46,073 nt of DNA from assembly GCF_024606225.1 (NCBI RefSeq), contig NZ_JAGRPU010000043.1, positions 1 through 46,073 on the forward strand, written 5' to 3'. This document shows positions 8,144 through 16,800 of the stretch, piece after piece; the stretch's first letter is position 1; the number at the start of each line of letters is the position of its first letter. A model generated the notes under the pieces. The model made no database searches and had not been told where the DNA came from. It saw nothing but the letters and a program-made list of their open reading frames with translations. The stretch comes from Endozoicomonas sp. ISHI1. GTDB taxonomy: Bacteria; Pseudomonadota; Gammaproteobacteria; Pseudomonadales; Endozoicomonadaceae. Made by a program: the position numbers and the translations under genes.

Positions 8144-9277
8144 TCAGAGTGCACTTGCAGCCATAAGATACATTGAGACCAAAAGGGCAAATCCCGGCAG
8201 GTTATTAATGGAGTTTGCTTTACTGATAAGGCCTTGCCTGACGCTAGCTACACTGCCTATATTGACAGTCAGGGTCGATTTCCATTGCCTCGGACTGGCA
8301 TTATCGGGTAGTGCCTCGAACAAATAAACGTCGCCATTCCGGTATTCGGGTTTGAGAATCACCAGACGCTCGCCTGCATGCTGACATAACCAGCTATCAA
8401 CAATGGTTCCTTTCTCATTCAGCAGACTGACCTTGCTGTTGGGCGCTTCACAAAGTACGACCAGCGGGTGATTATCTGCTTCAGAAATATGTTTGGTTTG
8501 AGTCTGGTTGTGGCCGATCGACCACACTAACTCAATGGGTCGTGGCAGTGAATAATCATACCCGCCTGAAGTCCTTACAATGACTGTTTCGCTAAACACT
8601 TCGGCATCAGCGTCAATGTAATCATAGGTCTCAGAAACAGTAGCAGGAACAGGAACAGGAACAGGAACAGGAGTCGCTTCAGGAACATCAGTCGTTCCAT
8701 GACAAGGGCCGGTTGCAGGACAAATATTTGACTTGGGATCAAATGGTCCACGGCAGTTGGGATCGGGGTCACCAGGTAGTTTACAGAAGTGAACCCTGAT
8801 GCGCATATTATGTGTAAGGCAATTTCCACCTTCACTGCGCTCGATTGAAGTCTCCGAGCCATCGGATGTGGATATCAAATAGTAATCTTTACCCCCTTCC
8901 GGGATAATTTTATTAAGACGTTTAGGAAAAGTCAGTGACATATGATCAACAATCCCTGGATTATCGCATCGATAAAGACCTGCATTAGGCTCATACTTTT
9001 TATCTATCCGACAGTTATCGTAGCTCGTTTTGTTGTGGGATATCCATAAATTTTCGAAGGTTGCATAGTATTGTCGATCTTTAAATCGTTTCCTTACAAC
9101 AAGTTTAAGACTTGGGCAAATAATCTTTATCTCTGAATTTGGAGTCATGTATAGGGTTGTATTCACCTCGTGCGAAAATAAATCCGGTTCCCAAAAAATG
9201 CTTTCGTAATGAACACGCCCATAGCACACTGGCGACAGTTGCAATAACAATACGAATCCGAATAAAACAGACTTCAT
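8144..9277 (-). CDS. Secreted ephrin-like protein, class A copy 1
   Basis: 377 residues from the ATG at 9277 (TGGAG eight bases upstream; the same start as in paralogue 10857-12047). Residues 1-20 are a signal peptide. Residues ~24-165 match the animal ephrin ectodomain: SIFW (27-29), the ICP strand (C54), YDNC (C89), the CDNP turn (C104) and the hallmark KDYYLISTSDG (130-140) followed by GGNCLTHNM (C153). The four ephrin disulfide cysteines are therefore all present. The receptor-binding G-H loop motif of animal ephrins (FSPN..GLEF) is not conserved. A Pro/Val/Thr linker (about 195-215) leads to a second beta-rich domain (about 247-341) and a final uncharged hydrophobic stretch (360-377). 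Animal ephrins are membrane-tethered ligands of Eph receptor kinases. A host-directed surface or secreted role is an inference. Confidence 0.8.
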   Translation of the reverse strand: MKSVLFGFVLLLQLSPVCYGRVHYESIFWEPDLFSHEVNTTLYMTPNSEIKIICPSLKLVVRKRFKDRQYYATFENLWISHNKTSYDNCRIDKKYEPNAGLYRCDNPGIVDHMSLTFPKRLNKIIPEGGKDYYLISTSDGSETSIERSEGGNCLTHNMRIRVHFCKLPGDPDPNCRGPFDPKSNICPATGPCHGTTDVPEATPVPVPVPVPATVSETYDYIDADAEVFSETVIVRTSGGYDYSLPRPIELVWSIGHNQTQTKHISEADNHPLVVLCEAPNSKVSLLNEKGTIVDSWLCQHAGERLVILKPEYRNGDVYLFEALPDNASPRQWKSTLTVNIGSVASVRQGLISKANSINNLPGFALLVSMYLMAASAL

Positions 9278-9594
9278 GTTCTTTTCTCCAGTACAGCTCA
9301 GGAACAAAAATAGCAGAAATTTCTGCCAATCCATGCCTTTTTTCTTTTCGCTAAAAGTTCACGATTTAACCGAACCTTTGGTGCACTAAAGGAGCGGCTA
9401 TTGGAGGTTTTAGATTATTTAGCGAGAATTGCTCACTTACGGCAATCCAAATGCCGCTACTACAGAACAATCATGCCTCAATAAACGTCGATTATCGCTC
9501 AAACCTCTGTTTGGCAATATTCATGCAATTACCGGGGCGCGCCAGCCAATGTAATGCTATACAGTTGTGTGTTTAAAAAAGTCAGGTGACTGTT
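9278..9594. promoter_or_regulatory. Divergent promoter region of ephrin-like pair 1
   Basis: The 317-bp region serves both genes of the pair. Its two ends resemble the corresponding region of pair 2 (12048-12239); a central stretch of roughly 100 bp (about 9390-9510) is absent there and contains imperfect inverted repeats (AGCGGCTATTGG against CCAAATGCCGCT). GCAGAAATTTCTGC at 9313-9326 is a perfect 14-bp palindrome upstream of the minus gene and is nearly kept in pair 2. TGCTATACA (9555-9563) is a possible extended -10 box for the plus gene. Confidence 0.5.
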
Positions 9595-10755
9595 ATGCTC
9601 CATTTGTCTTTCCGCGTTTCCTGGAGAAAGTCCGTTGTAGTCAACTTACTGGGACTCGCCATACTACTCCAGCTGGTTGAGGCTCATGCAAATATTCACA
9701 ACCCTTCAATATTTTGGATGACTGAAGCATTTTCAAAAAATGTGAATAAAAGCTTATCCCTAAAGTATGAATCAATAGTCTATTTTGTTTGTTATAATAG
9801 TGTCATTTATCTAAAGCCGAGTGAGATTCATAAAAATCCCAGCGAGCTATATGACAACCTGTGGCAAGTCGATAGAGCTGACTACGACCAATGTAAAGTG
9901 GATATCAGCAAGTCTACAAGTTTACTTTTAAAAAAATGCAAAGATCCGTTTCAAATATCCACACACAGGGCAATCTTTAGAGATTATGCTGCCGGTAATC
10001 TTCCAGTCTATAAAAAAGGTCATTCCTACTATTTTATATCCACAGCGAATGGTGCCAAGTCTTCACTCGATGACCTTGATGGCGGTCATTGCCGATCTCA
10101 TAACATGCGACTTGCGGTGTATGTTTGTAAAGTCAATGATCCCGAATGCAGTGATAAAAAGCCTGAAACAACGACCTATCCTGAAACAACGACCTATCCT
10201 GAAACAACAACTTATCCTGAAACAACAACTTATCCTGAAAAAAGGATTTATACCGGGAAAGGGAATCACAGTGAAACAGTGAATTACACCGAGACAACGA
10301 CTTACCCTGTTACAACAACTTATCCAGCAACTGCTCCAACAGTTCATAGTCGTTCAATTAAACAACCTTTTGAACTCGTCTGGAATATTCGCCATAACGA
10401 GAATCAGAACCTGCAAATTAACAAGGACTCAGAATTTCCGATCGTTGCGCTTTGCAAAACTAACAGTGTCATTAACCAGCTGGGTGACGAAGGTGAAACT
10501 CTCAATAGCTGGCTATGTCAGAGTGGGGATCAGCACTTGGTCATTCTAAGACCAAAATATAATAATGGTGATGTTTATATCTTTGAAGCATTTCCCGAGG
10601 AAGGAAGCTCGCTGGTATGGAAATCGTCCCTGACCGTGAATATAGCAAGTGCGAATAACCTTGAGTATCTTGCAAGTGAGGCAACCCCATCTCCCCGCTC
10701 GCCAGCACTTGCTTTTCTGATTTCATTGTATCTCTTTACTGTAAGCGTGTGGTGA
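9595..10755 (+). CDS. Secreted ephrin-like protein, class B copy 1
   Basis: 386 residues from the ATG at 9595 (CAGGTGA about eight bases upstream; a GTG three codons earlier is also open). The N terminus with R/K at 7-12 and a hydrophobic core to about 28 is a signal peptide. The ephrin-type ectodomain has SIFW (38-41), C66, YDQC (C100), C115, HSYYFISTANG (143-153) and GGHCRSHNM (C166). A linker of four exact ETTTYP repeats plus degenerate ones follows (about 191-245), then the second domain (IKQPFELVWNIRHN..., TVNIAS) and a C-terminal hydrophobic tail preceded by Pro/Ser residues. It is divergent from the class A gene at 8144-9277. The second domain repeats the pattern W-x7-N-x2-L-x-I...V-x2-C of the first, so it may be a degenerate second module of the same fold. 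Confidence 0.8.
   Translation: MLHLSFRVSWRKSVVVNLLGLAILLQLVEAHANIHNPSIFWMTEAFSKNVNKSLSLKYESIVYFVCYNSVIYLKPSEIHKNPSELYDNLWQVDRADYDQCKVDISKSTSLLLKKCKDPFQISTHRAIFRDYAAGNLPVYKKGHSYYFISTANGAKSSLDDLDGGHCRSHNMRLAVYVCKVNDPECSDKKPETTTYPETTTYPETTTYPETTTYPEKRIYTGKGNHSETVNYTETTTYPVTTTYPATAPTVHSRSIKQPFELVWNIRHNENQNLQINKDSEFPIVALCKTNSVINQLGDEGETLNSWLCQSGDQHLVILRPKYNNGDVYIFEAFPEEGSSLVWKSSLTVNIASANNLEYLASEATPSPRSPALAFLISLYLFTVSVW
10165..10236 (+). repeat. Four 18-bp in-frame repeats (ETTTYP linker)
   Basis: GAAACAACNACNTATCCT is repeated four times head to tail. Each unit adds six residues, so slippage changes linker length without breaking the frame. Confidence 0.9.
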
Positions 10756-10768
10756 ACGCTATTTAAGA

Positions 10769-10837
10769 CTGGTCAGGTCACGGCCCCTTGCACTTCTCAT
10801 CCATCAGCCGCAAGTTCGTCTGCAAATGATCGGGCAG
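10769..10837 (-). pseudogene. Fragment of hrpA between the two ephrin-like blocks
   Basis: About 70 bp match hrpA at 14849-14927 with few substitutions and one ~12-bp deletion. In hrpA frame it still reads LPDHLQTNLRLMDE against LPDHLQMNFRLMDE. It lies exactly inside the position of the hairpin found intact at 8113-8140: CTATTTAAGA-CTGG before it and GGGACGATTCTTAA after it. Confidence 0.85.
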
Positions 10838-10856
10838 GGGACGATTCTTAAGCCTG

Positions 10857-12047
10857 TCAGTGTAGGCTTGCAGCAATAAAATACATTGAGGCCAAAAGAG
10901 CAAATCCAGGCAGGTGATAGAGGGAGTCTGCGTTACTGATAAAGCGTTGCCTGACGCTACCCACATTGTCTACATTGACAGTCAGGACCGATTTCCATGG
11001 CCTCACGCTGCCATACCCGGGTAATGCCTCAAACAGATAAACGTCATCACTGCGATATTCGGGTTTGAGAATCACCAGACGCTCGCCTGCATGCTGGCAT
11101 AACCAGCTATCAACAATGGTTCCCCTGTCGTTCAGCAAACTGACCTTACTGTTGGTCTCTTCACAAAGCGCCACCAACGAATGATTCGCTGCTTCAGAAA
11201 TATGTTCGGTTTGAGACTGGTTGTAGCCAATCACCCACACTAACTCAACAGGTCGTGGCAATGGATGATTATACCCGGCTGAAGTCGTTTCAGTCGCCCT
11301 TGCATTAACCGTTTCAGCCATTGTTGTGGTAAACGTTTCGGTATCAGAGTCAGTGTCATTATAGATTTCGGAAATATTGGTAGGAGCAGGAGTCGTTACA
11401 GGAGCAAGAGTCGTCACGGGAGCATGAGTCGTTAAATGATAAGGTTCAGCAACAGGATCGGTTGCAGGACAAATATTTGATTTGGGATCAAGTATTCTAC
11501 GGCAGTTGGGATCAAGGCTATCAGACATTTTTGCTTCACAGACATGAATCCTGACACGCATATTACGTGTATGGCAACGCCCACCTTCACTACGGTGGAT
11601 TGAAGACTCAGTGCCATCAGATGTGGATATCAAATAGTAATCTTTTCCCCCTTCAAATAAAGTCGGAGTGCTAGGAGGTGCGCTAGAACGACTACGAAAG
11701 ATCAGTGGAATTTTATTCAATTTTGTAGGATCAGGGCATAGGTAAAGGACTGCTTTAGGATCATACTTTTTATCTATCCGACAATTATCATAGCTCGTTT
11801 TATTGAAGGCCAACCATACATTTTCGTACGTTGTAGAGACTTGTCGATCTTTGCCCCGATGCTTTACAACAATGTCAATGCTCGGACAGATAACATTTAT
11901 CTTTGCATTTAGCCTTACATACAGGGTTGTATTCACCTCATGCGAAAACAAATCCGGATCCCAAAAAATGCTTTCGTATTCATCAACCGCATAACATACC
12001 GACAAAAGATGGAATAACAGTGCGAGTCCAAATAAAACAGGCTTCAT
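10857..12047 (-). CDS. Secreted ephrin-like protein, class A copy 2
   Basis: 396 residues, paralogue of 8144-9277 over its full length. Signal peptide MKPVLFGLALLFHLLSVCYA, with GGAG seven bases before the ATG. Ephrin features: SIFW, ICPS, NKTSYDNC, LYLCPDP, KDYYLISTSDG and GGRCHTRNM, so all four core cysteines are kept. The linker differs from copy 1: instead of a Val-Pro run it has Thr/Ala/Pro repeats (TTHAPVTTLAPVTTPAPT) and a longer acidic/Thr segment. The C-terminal domain is closely conserved (PVELVWVIGYNQSQ, DSWLCQHAGERLVILKPEYR) and is followed by a hydrophobic tail. Conservation of the folded parts and divergence of the linkers suggest selection on both ectodomains. Confidence 0.8.
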   Translation of the reverse strand: MKPVLFGLALLFHLLSVCYAVDEYESIFWDPDLFSHEVNTTLYVRLNAKINVICPSIDIVVKHRGKDRQVSTTYENVWLAFNKTSYDNCRIDKKYDPKAVLYLCPDPTKLNKIPLIFRSRSSAPPSTPTLFEGGKDYYLISTSDGTESSIHRSEGGRCHTRNMRVRIHVCEAKMSDSLDPNCRRILDPKSNICPATDPVAEPYHLTTHAPVTTLAPVTTPAPTNISEIYNDTDSDTETFTTTMAETVNARATETTSAGYNHPLPRPVELVWVIGYNQSQTEHISEAANHSLVALCEETNSKVSLLNDRGTIVDSWLCQHAGERLVILKPEYRSDDVYLFEALPGYGSVRPWKSVLTVNVDNVGSVRQRFISNADSLYHLPGFALLASMYFIAASLH

Positions 12048-12081
12048 ATTTTTTCTCCATTACAGCTCAGAAACAAAAGTA

Positions 12082-12095
12082 GCAGAAATTCCTGC
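12082..12095. promoter_or_regulatory. Near-palindrome shared with pair 1
   Basis: GCAGAAATTCCTGC, one base from the perfect palindrome at 9313-9326, at the same distance upstream of the class A ATG. Possible operator. Confidence 0.35.
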
Positions 12096-12196
12096 CTACC
12101 CATGTCTTTTGTCTTTTCACTAAAAGTTCACGACTTAACCGAATCTTTAGTGCTCTGAAAGTCTGCTATTTTACCGTGGCACACAAGCCAATGTGA

Positions 12197-12205
12197 TGCT
12201 ATAGA
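12197..12205 (+). promoter_or_regulatory. Possible extended -10 box for class B copy 2
   Basis: TGCTATAGA inside a stretch conserved with pair 1 (CCAATGTRATGCTATA), 35 bases before the ATG. No good -35 element is visible. Confidence 0.4.
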
Positions 12206-12239
12206 GTCGGGTGTTTAAAAAAATGCTCAGGTGGCTCTT

Positions 12240-13340
12240 ATGTTCCATATATCTTTCTATGTGTCGTGGAGAAAATGTATGAAAGTCAACTTAGTCGGTC
12301 TCGTCTTGCTACTCCATCTGGCTAAAGCTCAAGCAGGCCACAACCCTTCAATCATGTGGACTATTGATGCATTTTCAAAAAATGTAAATGAAAGCTTATC
12401 CGTACTGCCTCGATCAGTGACATATTTTGTTTGTGGTAATGTTGCCATTTATCTAAAGCCCAGCGAGCACTTTAAAAATCCTGACGAAATGTATGATAAC
12501 CTTTGGCAAGTCGATAAAGCCGACTATGAACAATGTAAAGTAAATATCACCAAGTCTTCAAGTTTGCTTTTGAGAAAATGCGATACACCTGCTCTTATTC
12601 GTTTCCACAGGGTACTATTTACTGAATACGGTGCTGTCGATTCGAGAGTCTATTTGCCAGGTCATTCCTACTATTTTATATCCACAGCAAATGGTACTAA
12701 ATCTTCACTCGATAACCGTGAAGGCGGTCATTGCCGATCCCATAACATGCGACTTATGGTGTATGTCGAACCCGTCAAAGAATCTGAAACAACGACTTAT
12801 CCTGAAACAACGACTTATCCTGAAACAACGACTCATTCTGAAACAACGGCTTATTCTGAGACAGGGAATGACACTGAGACAACGACTTACCCTGTGATAA
12901 CAACTTATCCAACAACTGCCCCAACAGATTTTAGTGATTCAATTAAACAACCCTTTCAACTCGTCTGGAATGTTCGCCATAACGAGAATCAGAATCTGCA
13001 AATTAACAAGGAATCAGCGTTTCCCATTGTTGCACTTTGCGAGACTAACAGTGTTATTAACCAGTTGGGCGATGAAGGTGAAATCATCAATAGCTGGCTA
13101 TGTCAGAGTGGGGATCAGCATTTGGTTATTCTGCGACCAAGATATAATAATGGTGATGTTTATATCTTTGAAGCATTTCCCGAGGAAGGAAGCTCTCTGG
13201 TATGGAAGTCGTCCCTGACCGTGAATATAGCAAGTGCGAACAACCTCGAGTATCTTGCCAGTGAGGCAAGCCCTCCCCCCAATTCGCCAGCATTCGCTTT
13301 TCTGATTTCATTGTACCTCTTTACTGCAGCCGCATGGTGA
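12240..13340 (+). CDS. Secreted ephrin-like protein, class B copy 2
   Basis: 366 residues from the ATG at 12240, homologous to the start used in copy 1. A second possible start is the ATG at 12279, with GTGGAG seven or eight bases upstream, giving MKVNLVGLVLLLHLAKAQA as signal peptide. The ephrin-type domain has IMW, C-containing strand YFVCGN, YEQC, RKCDTP, HSYYFISTANG, NREGGHCRSHNM; the segment SSLDNREGGHC is strikingly like vertebrate ephrins. The linker is built from ETTTYP/ETTTHS repeats (12786-12857 and beyond). The second domain and tail are almost identical to copy 1 (SGDQHLVILRP, FPEEGSSLVWKSSLTVNIAS). It ends about 50 bp before a MITE-like element. Confidence 0.8.
   Translation: MFHISFYVSWRKCMKVNLVGLVLLLHLAKAQAGHNPSIMWTIDAFSKNVNESLSVLPRSVTYFVCGNVAIYLKPSEHFKNPDEMYDNLWQVDKADYEQCKVNITKSSSLLLRKCDTPALIRFHRVLFTEYGAVDSRVYLPGHSYYFISTANGTKSSLDNREGGHCRSHNMRLMVYVEPVKESETTTYPETTTYPETTTHSETTAYSETGNDTETTTYPVITTYPTTAPTDFSDSIKQPFQLVWNVRHNENQNLQINKESAFPIVALCETNSVINQLGDEGEIINSWLCQSGDQHLVILRPRYNNGDVYIFEAFPEEGSSLVWKSSLTVNIASANNLEYLASEASPPPNSPAFAFLISLYLFTAAAW
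12786..12857 (+). repeat. 18-bp in-frame linker repeats
   Basis: Four units of GAAACAACGRCTYATYCT, encoding ETTTYP, ETTTYP, ETTTHS, ETTAYS. Same design as in 10165-10236, more diverged. Confidence 0.85.
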
Positions 13341-13393
13341 ACGCTACACGCTTTTAGTAAAATCGATACTTGATGATCGATCCTTAAGAAGGG

Positions 13394-13560
13394 CTAGCAG
13401 CCTGTCGGACTTAAGCGTCCGTAGCGAGGATTACAAGAAATTGAGGATAAAAATTTCTGCTTCTGAGGAGAATAGCGAGCTATTTGACGAAGAAGCAGGA
13501 ATTTTTAGACCAATTTATTGCAACCGCAGTAGGACAGCTTTAAGTCCGACAGGCTGCTAG
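13394..13560. mobile_element. MITE-like element, 167 bp, 20-bp perfect TIRs
   Basis: CTAGCAGCCTGTCGGACTTA (13394-13413) is repeated exactly in inverted orientation at 13541-13560. A second, inner inverted pair (13448-13463 against 13492-13507, one mismatch) lets the whole element fold into a long hairpin. It has no coding capacity. The outermost CTAG is self-complementary and could be a 4-bp target duplication. It may also serve as a terminator for the genes converging on it. Confidence 0.8.
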
Positions 13561-13562
13561 AA

Positions 13563-13847
13563 CTAATAGCCCTCTTCTATAACGCTTTCATCCTCGTCAG
13601 AATCATCATTGTATTCGTCATCATCGTACTCTCTGTCTTCGACCTCATATTCGACCTCGCCTTCTGATTCAAAGTCCTGCTCCGGGTATGAAGTCGTTTC
13701 ATTCTGATGCAGATCTTCTTCGCCGAAGTCGAACTGCGCAGAATCAGTATTATTCTGTTCTTCAAAAAGATCCATTTCGTTGGCAACAGTAAACCCGAGC
13801 CCCAGAATAGCCAAAATGAAAACAGCCCCCTTCAAAAGGTTTTTCAT
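13563..13847 (-). CDS. Small exported acidic protein
   Basis: 94 residues from the ATG at 13847, chosen because GGGAGG lies eight bases upstream. An N-terminal hydrophobic segment (MKNLLKGAVFILAILGLGFTVA) is a signal peptide or membrane anchor. The remaining ~70 residues are almost wholly Asp/Glu/Asn/Tyr-rich (for example EVEDREYDDDEYNDDSDEDE), without cysteines, and are probably disordered; calcium or cation binding is possible. The start lies 50 bases after the hrpA stop on the same strand, so the two may be co-transcribed. The stop abuts the MITE-like element. I do not recognise a family. Confidence 0.6.
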   Translation of the reverse strand: MKNLLKGAVFILAILGLGFTVANEMDLFEEQNNTDSAQFDFGEEDLHQNETTSYPEQDFESEGEVEYEVEDREYDDDEYNDDSDEDESVIEEGY

Positions 13848-13896
13848 GGACATAGCCTCCCTGCCAATCCGTGTCACTATGAGTTAACGACTTTTA

Positions 13897-16800
13897 TCAG
13901 ATTTCCTGAACCTCTTGCCAGAGCTTCCTCAGACGTTTGTCGGATACCGGGAAACGGGTTCCCAGTTTCTGGGCAAATAGTGAGACGCGATACTCTTCCA
14001 GCATCCAGCGGTAAAGCATCAGGTTTTCATCCACCATTTTATGCTTCTCATGAATGGCTTTACGTTTTTCCCAAGCCTTAAAAAGGGTAGCCAGCTCCTC
14101 TGACCAGGCCCTGTCTTTGTTGACCTGGGCAGGCAGTTTCTCCTGTCTTACCTCAATGCCTTCGAGGAATCTTGGATAGTGCCTGAGCCACTCAATGCCG
14201 GCATCACAGAGAAAACCGGGATAGATCAGCTGACCCAGATGCTGTTTGATATCGGACAGTGAAAAAGCCCGGTCAAAGGATAGGTTGCCCTTCAGTTGTT
14301 TACTGATGTTGTGAGCTTTCTGAAAAATCTCAAACAGCAAGTTATCCACCTCTTGCGCAAAAGGCACCAGCTGGTCTTTTCGCTCTTCAATCAGAGCGTT
14401 GAAAGCTGCTTCATCTCTTGGCCCCTTATTGGCAGATGACAGGGCAGGATCACCAACAAACACCTCTGAAATGAGGAACGCCTGAAGATCCGCCTCCAGT
14501 ACCCTGGCTTGCATGATGCCTGTGGCCAGCAGCTTCACCTGTTTCAGATGCGTCATTTTCGTCAAGGCAAACTTCAACTGGCTGGACAGTTTGAACTGCA
14601 ACAGGCGAGTCACACCCATGCGGTGAGTGGCTTCAGCCATGGCCTTGTCTTCAAACAGTTTCACGGCCACTGAACTGTTCTGATCCACCAGAGCCGGATA
14701 GGTTTTAAGTACCAGACCACCCACTTTACGGGTTATTTCTTCCGGCAGCTCACCACAAGTCCAGTCTTTCAGGCCTTCCTGCTCCAATGAACTGTCCGTG
14801 AGTCTGCGCATACTGTCTTCAGACTCCCGACCAAACTGTTCTTTGAGTCTGGTCAGATCACGGCCCTGTCCAAGCAGCTTGCCGTTCTCATCCATCAGCC
14901 GGAAGTTCATCTGCAAATGATCGGGCAGATCATGGCTATCCCAGTGCTCATCCAGAATACGCACACCGGACATACGATGCAGGTGATGTCCCAGTATATC
15001 GGTCAGGGGTTCATCGCAGACAGACATAGACTCCATAGCGCCCCGAATATAATCCGGTACCGGGACAAAGTTTTTGCGCACCGCCTTGGGCAAGGCTCTG
15101 ACCAGGGCGACACACTTGTCGTAAAGCATACCGGGCACCAGCCATTCCAACCGGTGTTTAGGCAACAATCTCAGAGCCTGTACCGGTAATGTCAGCGTCA
15201 CCCCATCGTCCGGGGCACCTGGTTCAAAATGATACGACAGTGGTAGCTCCAGTCCGTCCCAGCGGAAACAATCCGGGTATTTGTTCTCAGTTACCTCACC
15301 TGCGTCGTGCCTCATCAGATACTCTTTGGTGAGGTACAACCGCTGAGCATCCTGTTTCTCAGCTTCCTTACGCCACTTTTCAAAACCCGCTCCGTTGTGG
15401 ATATTGGCGGGCAGCTTTTCATCGTAGAACTGATAAAGGGTTTCCGGGTCTACCAGAATATCTCTGCGTCGAGACTTGGCTTCCAGTTCATCCACTTCCT
15501 GAATCAACGACAGGTTGTGGGACTGGAACTTGCCCTTTGACTGATAATGCCCCTCTACCAGAGCTTCCCGGATAAAAATCTCACGGGCTACCACGGGGTC
15601 AATAGCGCCATAACCGACCCGACGACGACCCACAATAATCAGGCCGTAAAGAGTCACCTGCTCAAACGCCAGCACCTGAGCTCTTTTCTTCTCCCAGTGG
15701 GGTTCAAAATAATTTTTTTTGACCAGATGACCCGCCAGCGGCTCAATCCACTGAGGCTCAATTTTGGCATTGGTGCGGGCAAACAGTCTGGAGGTTTCCA
15801 CCAGCTCAGCCGTCATCAGCCACTTGGGCTTGCGCTTATTCAGTGTTGATGACGGGAAGATATAAAAGCGACGGTTACGCGCACCCAGATAATCCCCGTC
15901 ATCGTCTTTGCTGCCCAGATGAGAAAGCAAACCCGCCAGCAGGGATTTATGAATATCCGCATAACTCGCTTCGTCATCATTCACTTTCAGACCGACCTCT
16001 TTACAGGCCAGCGCTAATTGCCGGTGCAGATCCCGCCACTCACGCATTCTCATAAACGACAGGAACTGCTGTTTGCAATATTTACGCAACTGGTTCTGGG
16101 ACAGCTGCTGACGCTGCTCTTCATAGGTATTCCAGAGCTGAACCAGACTCATAAAATCCGAGTCGTCGTGATAATGTTCACGGTGTCGCTGATCAGCAGC
16201 CTGCTTTTTCTCTGCCGGTCGCTCTCTTGGGTCTTGAATCGCCAGAGCACTGGTGATGACCAGCAATTCGCCAAGAGCACGGTTTTTATCGGCTTCCACC
16301 AGCATTCGGGCCATTCGGGGATCAACCGGCAATCTGGAAATCTGCTGACCGATGCGAGTCATACGACGTTTTTCGGTGACGGCACCCAGCTCCTGCAACA
16401 GCTTAAAACCATCGTTGATCGCCTTGGTATCCGGCGCATCGACAAAAGGAAAGGCAGCAATATCACCCAACCCCAACCGGAGCATCTGCAAAATAACCGC
16501 CGCCAGATTGGTTCTGAGAATTTCGGCATCGGTAAATTCAGGACGTCCCAGAAAGTCTTCTTCAGAATAAAGTCGGTAGCAAATACCTTCTGCTACACGA
16601 CCACATCGACCTTTTCGCTGATTGGCCGAGGCCCGGGATATCGGCTCAATGGGTAGCCGTTGAACTTTCGAACGGACACTGTAACGGCTAATTCTTGCCG
16701 TACCCGGGTCAATAACGTATCGAATCCCCGGTACGGTCAGGGAGGTTTCCGCTACGTTGGTGGACAGGATAACTCTTCGACCACCGCCATGAGGCTGAAA

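Noticed and set aside
9390-9510. Insertion in the first ephrin-pair intergenic region as an integron attC site or IS remnant
   Set aside because: The inverted repeats are imperfect and carry no attC core sites, and there is no coding remnant.
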